Source of the DNA: JAGOJE01 sp964553715
GTDB taxonomy: Bacteria; Pseudomonadota; Alphaproteobacteria; Rickettsiales; Rickettsiaceae
Direction: 5' to 3'
DNA: 24,745 nt
Assembly (NCBI GenBank): GCA_964553715.1
Contig: CAZKKY010000017.1
Coordinates: 1-24,745 of the forward strand
This document shows, in pieces, positions 7,978 to 14,653 of this stretch (positions within the stretch are counted from its first letter, which is position 1; each line of letters starts with the position of its first letter). Position numbers and translations under genes: made by a program. Under the pieces are notes generated by a model. It saw only the letters and a program-made list of their open reading frames with translations, searched no databases and was not told the origin of the DNA.

Positions 7978-8631
7978 ATGAAAAAAATATTACTAGCTGC
8001 AGCAGTTACAGCTGCTTTTTCATCTTCAGCATTTGCAAATAATGACTTCTACGTAAGGGGTGATGTTGCATATAACAAATTCAATAATAATAAAATTGAT
8101 GGCGTAAAACTAAAAGGAAAATATAATCCATCTATGGAAATTGGTGTTGGTTACGGCGTAATGGATAATCTAAGAGCTGAAATAGTTTATGGATATCAAT
8201 TCAATCCAACTAAAAAATACAATACAGTTGACCAAGATGCTGGAATAACATATTCTGGTAAATTAAAAGCGCAAATTCAAACCGTTATGGTTAAAGGGTA
8301 TTTCGATGCTGCAGATCTAGGAATGGCTAAGATTTTCGTTGGCGCTGGTGTTGGTATGTCTCGGATTAAATCAAAAATTAACAGCTCAGTTACTGAAATC
8401 ACTACTGGTGATACTGAAACGGAATCATTCAAAGAAAAAGCTAAAAATAACTTCACATATTCTCTAGCTTTAGGTTCATCTTTTGATGTTACTGATGCTG
8501 TGAAAGTTGACCTACAATATAATTTCCAAGATTTTGGTAAATCATCTGGTAAATTCAAAGACGGTACTTCAATGCCAAAAGTTTCATATCGTTCACACGC
8601 TATCAAACTTGGTGCAAGATTCGCTATATAA
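7978..8631 (+). CDS. Adr-like outer-membrane beta-barrel protein, copy 1
   Basis: The 217-residue precursor has a textbook signal peptide (residues 1-20, cleavage after AFA). The rest is a run of short amphipathic beta strands separated by Lys/Asn/Thr-rich loops, fitting an eight-stranded barrel of the OMP_b-brl class. The C-terminal half resembles Rickettsia Adr1/Adr2: FVGAGVG, then a strand ending in VKVDLQYNF, and a terminal YRSHAIKLGARFAI against the Adr ending YQSHN...GVRFGI. Rickettsia Adr proteins are adhesins that bind host vitronectin and are also encoded as a tandem pair, so a surface role is likely here. Adhesion itself is inference. An AGGG lies upstream of the ATG and a strong terminator follows the gene. 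Confidence 0.88.
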   Translation: MKKILLAAAVTAAFSSSAFANNDFYVRGDVAYNKFNNNKIDGVKLKGKYNPSMEIGVGYGVMDNLRAEIVYGYQFNPTKKYNTVDQDAGITYSGKLKAQIQTVMVKGYFDAADLGMAKIFVGAGVGMSRIKSKINSSVTEITTGDTETESFKEKAKNNFTYSLALGSSFDVTDAVKVDLQYNFQDFGKSSGKFKDGTSMPKVSYRSHAIKLGARFAI

Positions 8632-8653
8632 TTTGATACTACTTTAGTATTTT

Positions 8654-8675
8654 AGGGGGTGATTTCTCGCCCCCT
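8654..8675 (+). terminator. Terminator between the two Adr-like genes
   Basis: AGGGGGTGA (8654-8662), loop TTTC, TCGCCCCCT (8667-8675) forms a 9-bp GC-rich stem with one G-U pair. A moderately T-rich stretch follows. It lies 23 nt after the stop codon of copy 1. Confidence 0.75.
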
Positions 8676-8925
8676 ATTCTTCCATTCTCTATCTTTCCCA
8701 TCTCGTTTATCACACAATAATATTAAATAAGTTTTCGTTATCTAATCAAAATTGTGACAAAAATATCGCGCACAACCTCTCTTTTATCTTTTTTATGATA
8801 AAAATACACAAAAAGGTTACAATATTTCGGCTTCTTTGTGATATAACAGGCCTTGGTTTGCTTTAGAGATGTATTCTGAGGCATTAGATTACAACTTATT
8901 AAAATTTAAATAGGAAAATAATATT
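8676..8925. other. Leader region of the second Adr-like gene
   Basis: No gene is seen here. A TATAAC at 8842-8847 with TTACAA 19 nt upstream is a poor promoter fit, about 80 nt before the start codon. The region is AT-rich with several short T and A tracts. Confidence 0.4.
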
Positions 8926-9534
8926 ATGAAAAAAATATTACTAGCTGCAGCAGCTACAGCTGCTTTTTCATCTTCAGCATTTGCTGAAAACGATTTCTAC
9001 CTAAGAGGTGATGTTGCATACAATAAATTCGACAAAACTAAAATAGGTAACGATAACCTTAAAGGAAAATACAATCCATCTATGGAATTTGGTGTTGGTT
9101 ACGGTGTAATGGACAATCTAAGAGCTGAGTTAGTTTATGGATATCAATTCAACCCAACTAAGAAAAATACTAACGCAAAAACTAAAGCTACTATCCAAAC
9201 TCTTATGGCTAAAGGATATTTTGACGTTGCTGACCTAGGTATGGCTCAAGTTTTCGTTGGTGCTGGTGTTGGTATGTCTCAAATTAGCACAGTAAAACAC
9301 ACATTCTCTGATGCAAAAACTCCTTCTTTCAAAGAGAAAAAGAAAAATGGATTCACATATTCTGTAGCTCTTGGTTCAGCATTTGATGTTACTGACGCTG
9401 TAAAAGTTGACCTTCAATATAACTTCCAAGATTTCGGTAAGTCATCTGGTAAAGTAAAAGGCGATTCAACTACTACAACCAAATCAGCATATCGTTCACA
9501 CGCTATCAAACTTGGTGCAAGATTCGCTATATAA
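8926..9534 (+). CDS. Adr-like outer-membrane beta-barrel protein, copy 2
   Basis: This 202-residue protein is a paralogue of the preceding gene, with the same signal peptide apart from one residue (Ala for Val at position 9) and the same final strand. The strand-forming blocks GDVAYNKF, LKGKYNPSME, GVGYGVMDNLRAE, VYGYQFNPTKK and VKVDLQYNFQDFGKSSGK are shared. Differences and length changes concentrate in the predicted surface loops, for example the missing segment after NPTKK. It has its own spacer, a possible promoter and a terminator, so the two copies may be expressed separately. A role as a vitronectin-type adhesin is inferred from Rickettsia Adr1/Adr2. Confidence 0.88.
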   Translation: MKKILLAAAATAAFSSSAFAENDFYLRGDVAYNKFDKTKIGNDNLKGKYNPSMEFGVGYGVMDNLRAELVYGYQFNPTKKNTNAKTKATIQTLMAKGYFDVADLGMAQVFVGAGVGMSQISTVKHTFSDAKTPSFKEKKKNGFTYSVALGSAFDVTDAVKVDLQYNFQDFGKSSGKVKGDSTTTTKSAYRSHAIKLGARFAI

Positions 9535-9559
9535 TCTGAAAATATTTTCGGTATATACG

Positions 9560-9589
9560 AAAGGGAGCTTTTTAGCTCCCTTTTTTATT
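9560..9589 (+). terminator. Strong intrinsic terminator after copy 2
   Basis: AAAGGGAGCT (9560-9569), a TTTT loop and AGCTCCCTTT (9574-9583) make a 10-bp stem running into six T residues (9581-9586). It begins 26 nt after the stop codon. Confidence 0.92.
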
Positions 9590-9634
9590 TGCATAATTGG
9601 TGCTGATTTTTTAAATACTATAAATTCTACATCA

Positions 9635-9658
9635 GATAAAAAGTTATGCCTTTTTATC
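9635..9658 (-). terminator. AT-rich hairpin downstream of holB
   Basis: GATAAAAAG (9635-9643) pairs with CTTTTTATC (9650-9658) around a 6-nt loop. It lies about 100 nt beyond the holB stop and could end the minus-strand operon, but no T tract follows on that strand. Confidence 0.3.
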
Positions 9659-9662
9659 GCTT

Positions 9663-9691
9663 GTCGTCACTAGACTAACAAAGTGATCAAG
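9663..9691. repeat. Possible degenerate copy of the palindromic repeat arm
   Basis: GTCGTCACTAGAC...AAGTGATCAAG aligns with the reverse complement of the repeat arm at 164-193 (GTCATCACGAGCG...AAGTGATCCAG), conserved at both ends. The rest of 9690-9761 is also GC-richer than its surroundings, has no gene I can support on either strand and no tRNA-like fold. It may be a decayed dispersed repeat. Confidence 0.4.
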
Positions 9692-9761
9692 CGCTTCTTA
9701 TCCTTGGTGGATTGGCTGACCTGCCCCTAGGACTTGTATCTCCGCTGCTCTCATCGCAAGG

Positions 9762-10517
9762 TTATTTAGAACCCTGACAAATATTATTAAGTTCTTCTAA
9801 TATCATTATCGCGCTTACCTTCGGATCTAGGTCTAATTCTTTTGTTTTGGATATTATCTTAAGTATCTTATCGTATTTTGATATAATAGATTGATTGAAA
9901 CTCGCTTTATCAAAAGATTTAAAATAAAACATTACAGAATCAGAAAATCTTTGAAAATCAGTTTTATTAAAATTTCCTGATAGTTTCTTTAGAAATAATT
10001 TTTTATCCTTAAGATAAGATAAAAATTCCTGATATTCTGCATCATTTGCAAAGTTACTATCTAAAGAATCATTTATATAAACTTTAGCACAGCGCGATAT
10101 GATTGTTGGCATCAACAAGTAAGGTGAAGATGTAATAAGAAATATAAAGCTGCTTTTTGGAGTCTCTTCTAGCACCTTCAAACAACAATTGCTTGCACTT
10201 AAATTCATTAGATGAGCTTGATATATTACAACAACTTTATATGAATTTAGACTAGTAGTTTTATTTAGGAAATTTTGCATCTCCCTTATTTGATCTATAA
10301 CTATAAATTTTACATCCTCTAATTGAGCATTTTTCTCTCTTCTTATTATTCGGAAATCAGGATTATTTTCTACTGGCAAATTGTGATTGTTTGATAGAAT
10401 CTTGGAGGCAAATTTAGTAACTTCGATTAAAGAACTTTCCTCATCTTTTGCACCTATAATCCATGAAGAAGCAAATTTATTAGACTCCCACGCTTTAGAT
10501 AAATTTTCAAATATCAC
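9762..10517 (-). CDS. holB: DNA polymerase III delta' subunit
   Basis: This clamp-loader subunit helps load the beta clamp during replication. The 251-residue protein is shorter than the E. coli form (about 330) but keeps the family core: a ...NYAHLMN-like helix (QAHLMNLSASNCCLKVLEETPKS at about 103-125), then FIFLITSSP and the SRC motif (IISRCAKV), which senses the neighbouring ATP site. A proper Walker A Lys is absent (IIGAKDEESS in its place), consistent with delta' not binding ATP productively. The start is GTG at 10517 with AAAGG upstream, beginning one base beyond the gltX stop, so translation is coupled. Confidence 0.85.
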   Translation of the reverse strand: MIFENLSKAWESNKFASSWIIGAKDEESSLIEVTKFASKILSNNHNLPVENNPDFRIIRREKNAQLEDVKFIVIDQIREMQNFLNKTTSLNSYKVVVIYQAHLMNLSASNCCLKVLEETPKSSFIFLITSSPYLLMPTIISRCAKVYINDSLDSNFANDAEYQEFLSYLKDKKLFLKKLSGNFNKTDFQRFSDSVMFYFKSFDKASFNQSIISKYDKILKIISKTKELDLDPKVSAIMILEELNNICQGSK

Positions 10518-10518
10518 A

Positions 10519-11892
10519 TCAAAACCTTTTTAAACGTTCTATAGAATGTTTTTTGCCTATTATAGATATTATCTCAAAAACACTAGGAGATGATACTTGG
10601 CCTGTTATCATCGCCCTTACAGGCTTCATTACATCAGCTATTTTCATCATTTTGTCTTTAGCGAAGTTCTTAAATTGATCCGCAATCAATGAATGGTCCA
10701 TATTGCTTAAATTATTTATTAAATCTATTATTTCATTAATAAATGACCGATCAATAGATTTTATGATTTCCATAGCATCATCTGATATTTCTAATTCTTT
10801 ATTAACTATATAAATTTTTGCAAGATTTGTTAAATCAGATATCACCTCTGCTCTTGTTTTTAAACTACTTATGGCAGCTCTAATATAAGCAACGGATTCT
10901 TCATCGCATTCTAAATCGTCTATAATAATATTACTTAGGGAATCATCATCTTTTATTTTAATGTAATGAGAATTTACACTGCGCATCTTGTTAAAATCCA
11001 ATCTGGATGGAGATTTGCCAATATGGGAAACATCAAACCATTTTATTGCATCTTCCCTTGAAATTATTTCATCATTACCGTGACTCCATCCTAATCTTAA
11101 TAAATAATTACATATTGCTTCTGGTAGGTACCCAGAATCTTTATACCATTCTACTCCTACAGCGCCATGTCTTTTGGATAATTTTGCCCCATCAGGCCCA
11201 TGAATAAGAGGTATATGAGCAAAATAAGGTATCTCCCATCCAAGAGCCTTGTAAATAAGAATTTGTTTAGGGGTATTAGTGAGATGATCATCACCTCTTA
11301 TAATGTGCGTTACGTTCATGTCGTGATCATCTACTACTGCAGCTAGCATATAGGTTGGTGTTCCGTCTTTTCTTAACAATATAATGTCATCAATATGAAT
11401 ATTATCCGTTTTTACTTCTCCTTGAACCAAATCTTTAACTATAGTAACCTCATTATGAGGAACCTTCAATCTGATAGCTGGAGATATATCTTTTGGATAT
11501 GTACTAGAAGGTGCATCCCGCCATGGGCTTTTAAAAATAAAAGATAGATTACTTGCTATAGATTGATCTCGCGCTTTGTTTATTTCCTCTTGGGAAGAAA
11601 AACAATAATAGGCCTTACCCATTTCTACAAGTTTATGGGCTATTTCTCTATGCCGAGATTCTTTTTCTGATTGATAATATACTTCATCATCCCATTTTAG
11701 ATCAAGCCACTTAAGGCTACTCAATATCGCATCTTTAGCTTCCTTTGTGGATCTTACCTTGTCTGTATCTTCAATACGAAGTAAGAATTTACCATTATTA
11801 TATTTGGCAAATAAATAGTTGAATAAAGCAGTGCGGGCCCCACCAATGTGCAAAAATCCAGTAGGAGATGGAGCAAATCTAGTAATTATCAT
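10519..11892 (-). CDS. gltX: Glutamyl-tRNA synthetase
   Basis: This 457-residue class I synthetase charges tRNA-Glu, and in many alphaproteobacteria also tRNA-Gln, which is then amidated. The N-terminus RFAPSPTGFLHIGGARTAL has the HIGH-type signature at 15-18, IEDTD follows at 40-44, IRGDDHLTNTPKQ at 198-210, and KLSKRHG at 237-243 is the KMSKS loop. Rickettsiales usually carry two gltX genes of this non-discriminating/specialised type; only this one is in the window, so the copy number and tRNA specificity cannot be judged. Its start overlaps the preceding DUF1467 stop by ATGA, and holB follows immediately. Confidence 0.95.
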   Translation of the reverse strand: MIITRFAPSPTGFLHIGGARTALFNYLFAKYNNGKFLLRIEDTDKVRSTKEAKDAILSSLKWLDLKWDDEVYYQSEKESRHREIAHKLVEMGKAYYCFSSQEEINKARDQSIASNLSFIFKSPWRDAPSSTYPKDISPAIRLKVPHNEVTIVKDLVQGEVKTDNIHIDDIILLRKDGTPTYMLAAVVDDHDMNVTHIIRGDDHLTNTPKQILIYKALGWEIPYFAHIPLIHGPDGAKLSKRHGAVGVEWYKDSGYLPEAICNYLLRLGWSHGNDEIISREDAIKWFDVSHIGKSPSRLDFNKMRSVNSHYIKIKDDDSLSNIIIDDLECDEESVAYIRAAISSLKTRAEVISDLTNLAKIYIVNKELEISDDAMEIIKSIDRSFINEIIDLINNLSNMDHSLIADQFKNFAKDKMMKIADVMKPVRAMITGQVSSPSVFEIISIIGKKHSIERLKRF

Positions 11893-12137
11893 TTTAAGCC
11901 TTTAATGTAATCTGAAATATGAGGGAATTTTATTGCTATATACCAATAAATAATAGTTAGTACAAAGGATATAATAAAGCTAATTAGCAACTTCATTCCA
12001 ATATATGATTTTATTGGAGAACTATCAGCATGTCCAGTACCATGTTTTTGAGGGAACTTTATTCCTATGGGCAAAAAAGTAAAGATCAGAATGATCCAAA
12101 ATACCGTTAGTACCAAGGTAAAATTAACTATATTCAT
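11889..12137 (-). CDS. DUF1467 family inner-membrane protein
   Basis: The 82-residue protein has two predicted transmembrane helices (about residues 5-25 and 48-70). Between them is a short loop containing LPIGIKFPQKHGTGHADSSPIK, matching the alphaproteobacterial DUF1467 pattern of a conserved LPxG, a GT-rich loop and an SP/AP motif before the second helix. The function of the family is unknown. The gene heads the minus-strand operon with gltX and holB and overlaps gltX by 4 nt. Confidence 0.75.
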   Translation of the reverse strand: MNIVNFTLVLTVFWIILIFTFLPIGIKFPQKHGTGHADSSPIKSYIGMKLLISFIISFVLTIIYWYIAIKFPHISDYIKGLK

Positions 12138-12281
12138 AATTGTTGCACTAATATCTAAAATAATGTTTTTCTTAAACGATTTATTAACTAATTAGTGATA
12201 GAAAATCTTAGTATCGTAAATAAGATACTAAAAAATATAAACAATAACAAATTAAAACAACCAATTAAGGATACAAAGTCT

Positions 12282-12638
12282 ATGACGAATCTAAATAAAT
12301 TGCAAGCACCGTTCGAGCGTTTAAAGCACTATGATATTTACCCAGATATTGCTTTAAGAAAAGCTATTATCATGCAAGCAATTTTTGATGCTTGTAGCAC
12401 GTCTAAAGACCGTAAAGCCAAGAGAAATAGACAAGAAGCTATTACTTGGCTTTTAGGAAATAGCAAATATTTCAAGCAAATATGTTTTGAAGCAGATCTC
12501 TGCCACAATATGGTAAGAAAAATAGCAAAAAATGAAATATCTAGATCAATCTTAGTTGCAAGAAAAAACTTTACTAAGGAGCTTTACAAAGATAATCTAA
12601 AGATTTATGATCTTAACAAAGCAAATATAAGAGGCTAG
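12282..12638 (+). CDS. Small conserved-looking protein upstream of sodB
   Basis: I do not recognise this 118-residue basic, helix-rich protein with confidence. The segment KRNRQEAITWLLGNSKYFKQICFEA followed by NMVRKIAKNEI resembles a pattern I associate with short alphaproteobacterial proteins in which a WLxG motif precedes a putative helix-turn-helix. DNA or RNA binding is therefore possible but weakly supported. I chose the ATG at 12282, with AAGG 11 nt upstream. An in-frame GTG at 12195 would add 29 Asn/Lys-rich residues and has no ribosome binding site. sodB starts 2 nt after its stop. Confidence 0.6.
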   Translation: MTNLNKLQAPFERLKHYDIYPDIALRKAIIMQAIFDACSTSKDRKAKRNRQEAITWLLGNSKYFKQICFEADLCHNMVRKIAKNEISRSILVARKNFTKELYKDNLKIYDLNKANIRG

Positions 12639-12640
12639 CT

Positions 12641-13276
12641 ATGAGTATTTCTAAAGAAGCAGACCAACAAAATTATCCTTTTTCTTTACCAAATTTGCCT
12701 TATGCAAAAGAAGATCTAGGAAGACACTATTCCCTAAAGGCATTTGACTGCCATTACGGCGTGCATCATCAGAAATATGTAGACAATTTAAACCTTATAC
12801 TTAAAGATAATATTGCGCTGCATGGAAAGTCTCTTGAAGAGATTATTAAAATTTCTTATGCAGATTCTACTATGAAATCTATTTTTAATAATGCTGCCCA
12901 AATATGGAATCATAGCTTTTATTGGCACTGCTTCTCCCCTACTGGCGGAGGTGTTCCTACCGGCAAGATATTAAATAAAATTGAAGAAGACTTTGGTAGC
13001 TTTGAAGATTTTGTAAATGCTTTTAAAGCTGCTGGAACTGCTCATTTTGGGAGCGGATGGGCCTTTTTAGTTCTGCAAGATGGTAAATTGAAAATCGTTA
13101 CTACTTCAAATGCAGATACTCCTGTTACAACAGACCAGATACCAATTTTTACAGTAGATTTATGGGAACATGCATATTATGTAGATTATTATTACAACAG
13201 GGCACAATATCTCTCTGTATTTTTTGAAAGCATTATAAATTGGAATTTCGCAGAGAAAAATTTGATGACAAACTAG
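12641..13276 (+). CDS. sodB: Superoxide dismutase, iron type
   Basis: The 211-residue enzyme converts superoxide to oxygen and peroxide. Metal ligands are all present: His38 (FDCHYGVHH), His91 (WNHSFYW), Asp173 and His177 (DLWEHAYYVDY). Gln87 in AAQIWNH and the GSGWAFLV block favour iron over manganese. There is no signal peptide, so it is cytosolic. GAGG precedes the ATG. It is tightly packed between the small upstream gene (2 nt) and era (1 nt), so all three are probably co-transcribed; protection from host oxidative burst is a natural role for an intracellular bacterium. Confidence 0.95.
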   Translation: MSISKEADQQNYPFSLPNLPYAKEDLGRHYSLKAFDCHYGVHHQKYVDNLNLILKDNIALHGKSLEEIIKISYADSTMKSIFNNAAQIWNHSFYWHCFSPTGGGVPTGKILNKIEEDFGSFEDFVNAFKAAGTAHFGSGWAFLVLQDGKLKIVTTSNADTPVTTDQIPIFTVDLWEHAYYVDYYYNRAQYLSVFFESIINWNFAEKNLMTN

Positions 13277-13277
13277 C

Positions 13278-14156
13278 ATGGTGAAAAAATCCTCTGTAAT
13301 TAGTATAATAGGTAAACCAAATGCTGGTAAGTCCACGCTTCTTAATCGCTTGATTAATCATAAAATCTCTATAGTAACACCAAAAGTGCAAACTACTAGA
13401 TCTATGATCAAAGGAATAGTAACAAAAGATAATACTCAATTCGTTTTTATAGATACTCCAGGAATTTTCGAACCCAAAAAAAATCTAGAAAAAGTAATGG
13501 TAAGATGCGCATGGTCTAGCATTATAGGTGCAGATGTTGTAATGCTTCTTGTTGATAGCAGAGATGAATTATCTGATTTCCAGCTAAAAATGATAAATAG
13601 ACTAAAAGACAGCAATGTAGATTTAATAATATTGCTTAATAAAATAGATCTTACATCACTAAAAAAAGAGCAATTAAAAGAGTATTTTGTAGAAATTTTA
13701 CCTAATACAAAAATATTTGAAATCTCTGCTATGAATGGCGATGGAGTAGATAATCTTATAGAGTTTTTGATTCAAAAAAGCCCAGAGCGTGAGTGGTTTT
13801 ACGAAGAAGATGATATTACAACACTTCCAATGCGATTTTTAGCATCTGAAATCACTAGGGAAAAATTATTTTTAGAATTACAGGACGAGCTTCCATATAA
13901 TCTAACGGTAGATACAGAAACCTGGGAAGAATTTCAAGATGGATCCGTAAAAATACGTCAGGTAATAATTGTTGCCAGAGATTCTCATAAAGCTATAGTT
14001 CTAGGAAAACATGGCTCTATGATTAAAAAAATAGGACAGATGTCTCGCGTTAGCATAACAGAGGTTTTAGATATAAAAGTTCATCTATTCTTATTCGTAA
14101 AGGTAAGAGAAAATTGGGACCATGATTTATCTAGAAATATCGCACTACATATCTAA
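13278..14156 (+). CDS. era: GTPase Era
   Basis: Era is an essential GTPase that binds the 3' end of 16S rRNA during assembly of the small ribosomal subunit. The 292-residue protein has G1 GKPNAGKST (12-20), switch I region KVQTTR, G3 DTPG (59-62), G4 NKID (121-124) and the EISAMNG G5 loop. The C-terminal KH domain has the RNA-binding GKHGSMIKKIG loop. The length is normal. The start codon sits one base after the sodB stop. The gene marks the left edge of the accessory stretch that follows. Confidence 0.96.
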   Translation: MVKKSSVISIIGKPNAGKSTLLNRLINHKISIVTPKVQTTRSMIKGIVTKDNTQFVFIDTPGIFEPKKNLEKVMVRCAWSSIIGADVVMLLVDSRDELSDFQLKMINRLKDSNVDLIILLNKIDLTSLKKEQLKEYFVEILPNTKIFEISAMNGDGVDNLIEFLIQKSPEREWFYEEDDITTLPMRFLASEITREKLFLELQDELPYNLTVDTETWEEFQDGSVKIRQVIIVARDSHKAIVLGKHGSMIKKIGQMSRVSITEVLDIKVHLFLFVKVRENWDHDLSRNIALHI

Positions 14157-14217
14157 AATCATTTCTACATAAATTCTTATATTCTAAAATAACAACAGAA
14201 GATCTTAAACAGCTAAT

Positions 14218-14652
14218 TTACGAATGATCAAGAGCATCTATAGCGGCATCAATGCATCCCATCATAGCCTTATGAATTGGTTCCACGGGGTTTTCATTAT
14301 AATTAGGGTGTAAATGAGAAATCATCATATCTCTCTTTTCAGCAATAATTTCTATAGAGTCTCTGTCAAGCGCAGTAATTTTAAAAAGGTCGTATACATC
14401 TCCAAGTATATTAGAATTTTTTAATATCTCATCGCCATTCGGCCTTATTCCTAATAGATTGCAAAAAGCGGTTTTGATAACTTGAGAATTCCAACCTACA
14501 TGAGGATTCTTAAATTCATTAAGGAAATCTTTTATTTGATTATTACCAAGATTTTTGGATTGTAACTGAGTAATCAAAGAATTAATGATCTGATTCTCTA
14601 CTTCTTTATATCGCTCTATTGGGATTTCCTTATCATCAAATACTTTAATCAT
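14218..14652 (-). CDS. Unknown protein coupled to the cyclase toxin
   Basis: I do not recognise this 144-residue acidic protein. It has no signal peptide or membrane segment and reads as largely helical. The C-terminal third contains HLHPNYNENPVEPIHKAMMGC and a short hydrophobic helix. Its ATG lies 1 nt after the stop of the cyclase gene, implying translational coupling and a related role. A cognate chaperone, an accessory factor or a protein that restrains the cyclase inside the bacterium are all possible; nothing in the sequence decides between them. Confidence 0.7.
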   Translation of the reverse strand: MIKVFDDKEIPIERYKEVENQIINSLITQLQSKNLGNNQIKDFLNEFKNPHVGWNSQVIKTAFCNLLGIRPNGDEILKNSNILGDVYDLFKITALDRDSIEIIAEKRDMMISHLHPNYNENPVEPIHKAMMGCIDAAIDALDHS

Positions 14653-14653
14653 A

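Noticed and set aside
9690..9761. tRNA, small RNA gene or transposase remnant in the GC-richer patch
   Set aside because: I found no cloverleaf, no T-loop sequence and stop codons in the candidate frames on both strands.
9762..10517. Loss of Walker A in holB as evidence of a broken gene
   Set aside because: Delta' subunits normally lack a productive ATP site, and the SRC motif and core helices are present.
12195..12281. Longer version of the small gene before sodB starting at GTG 12195
   Set aside because: There is no ribosome binding site, and the extra 29 residues are low-complexity Asn/Lys sequence unlike the rest; ATG 12282 is better placed.
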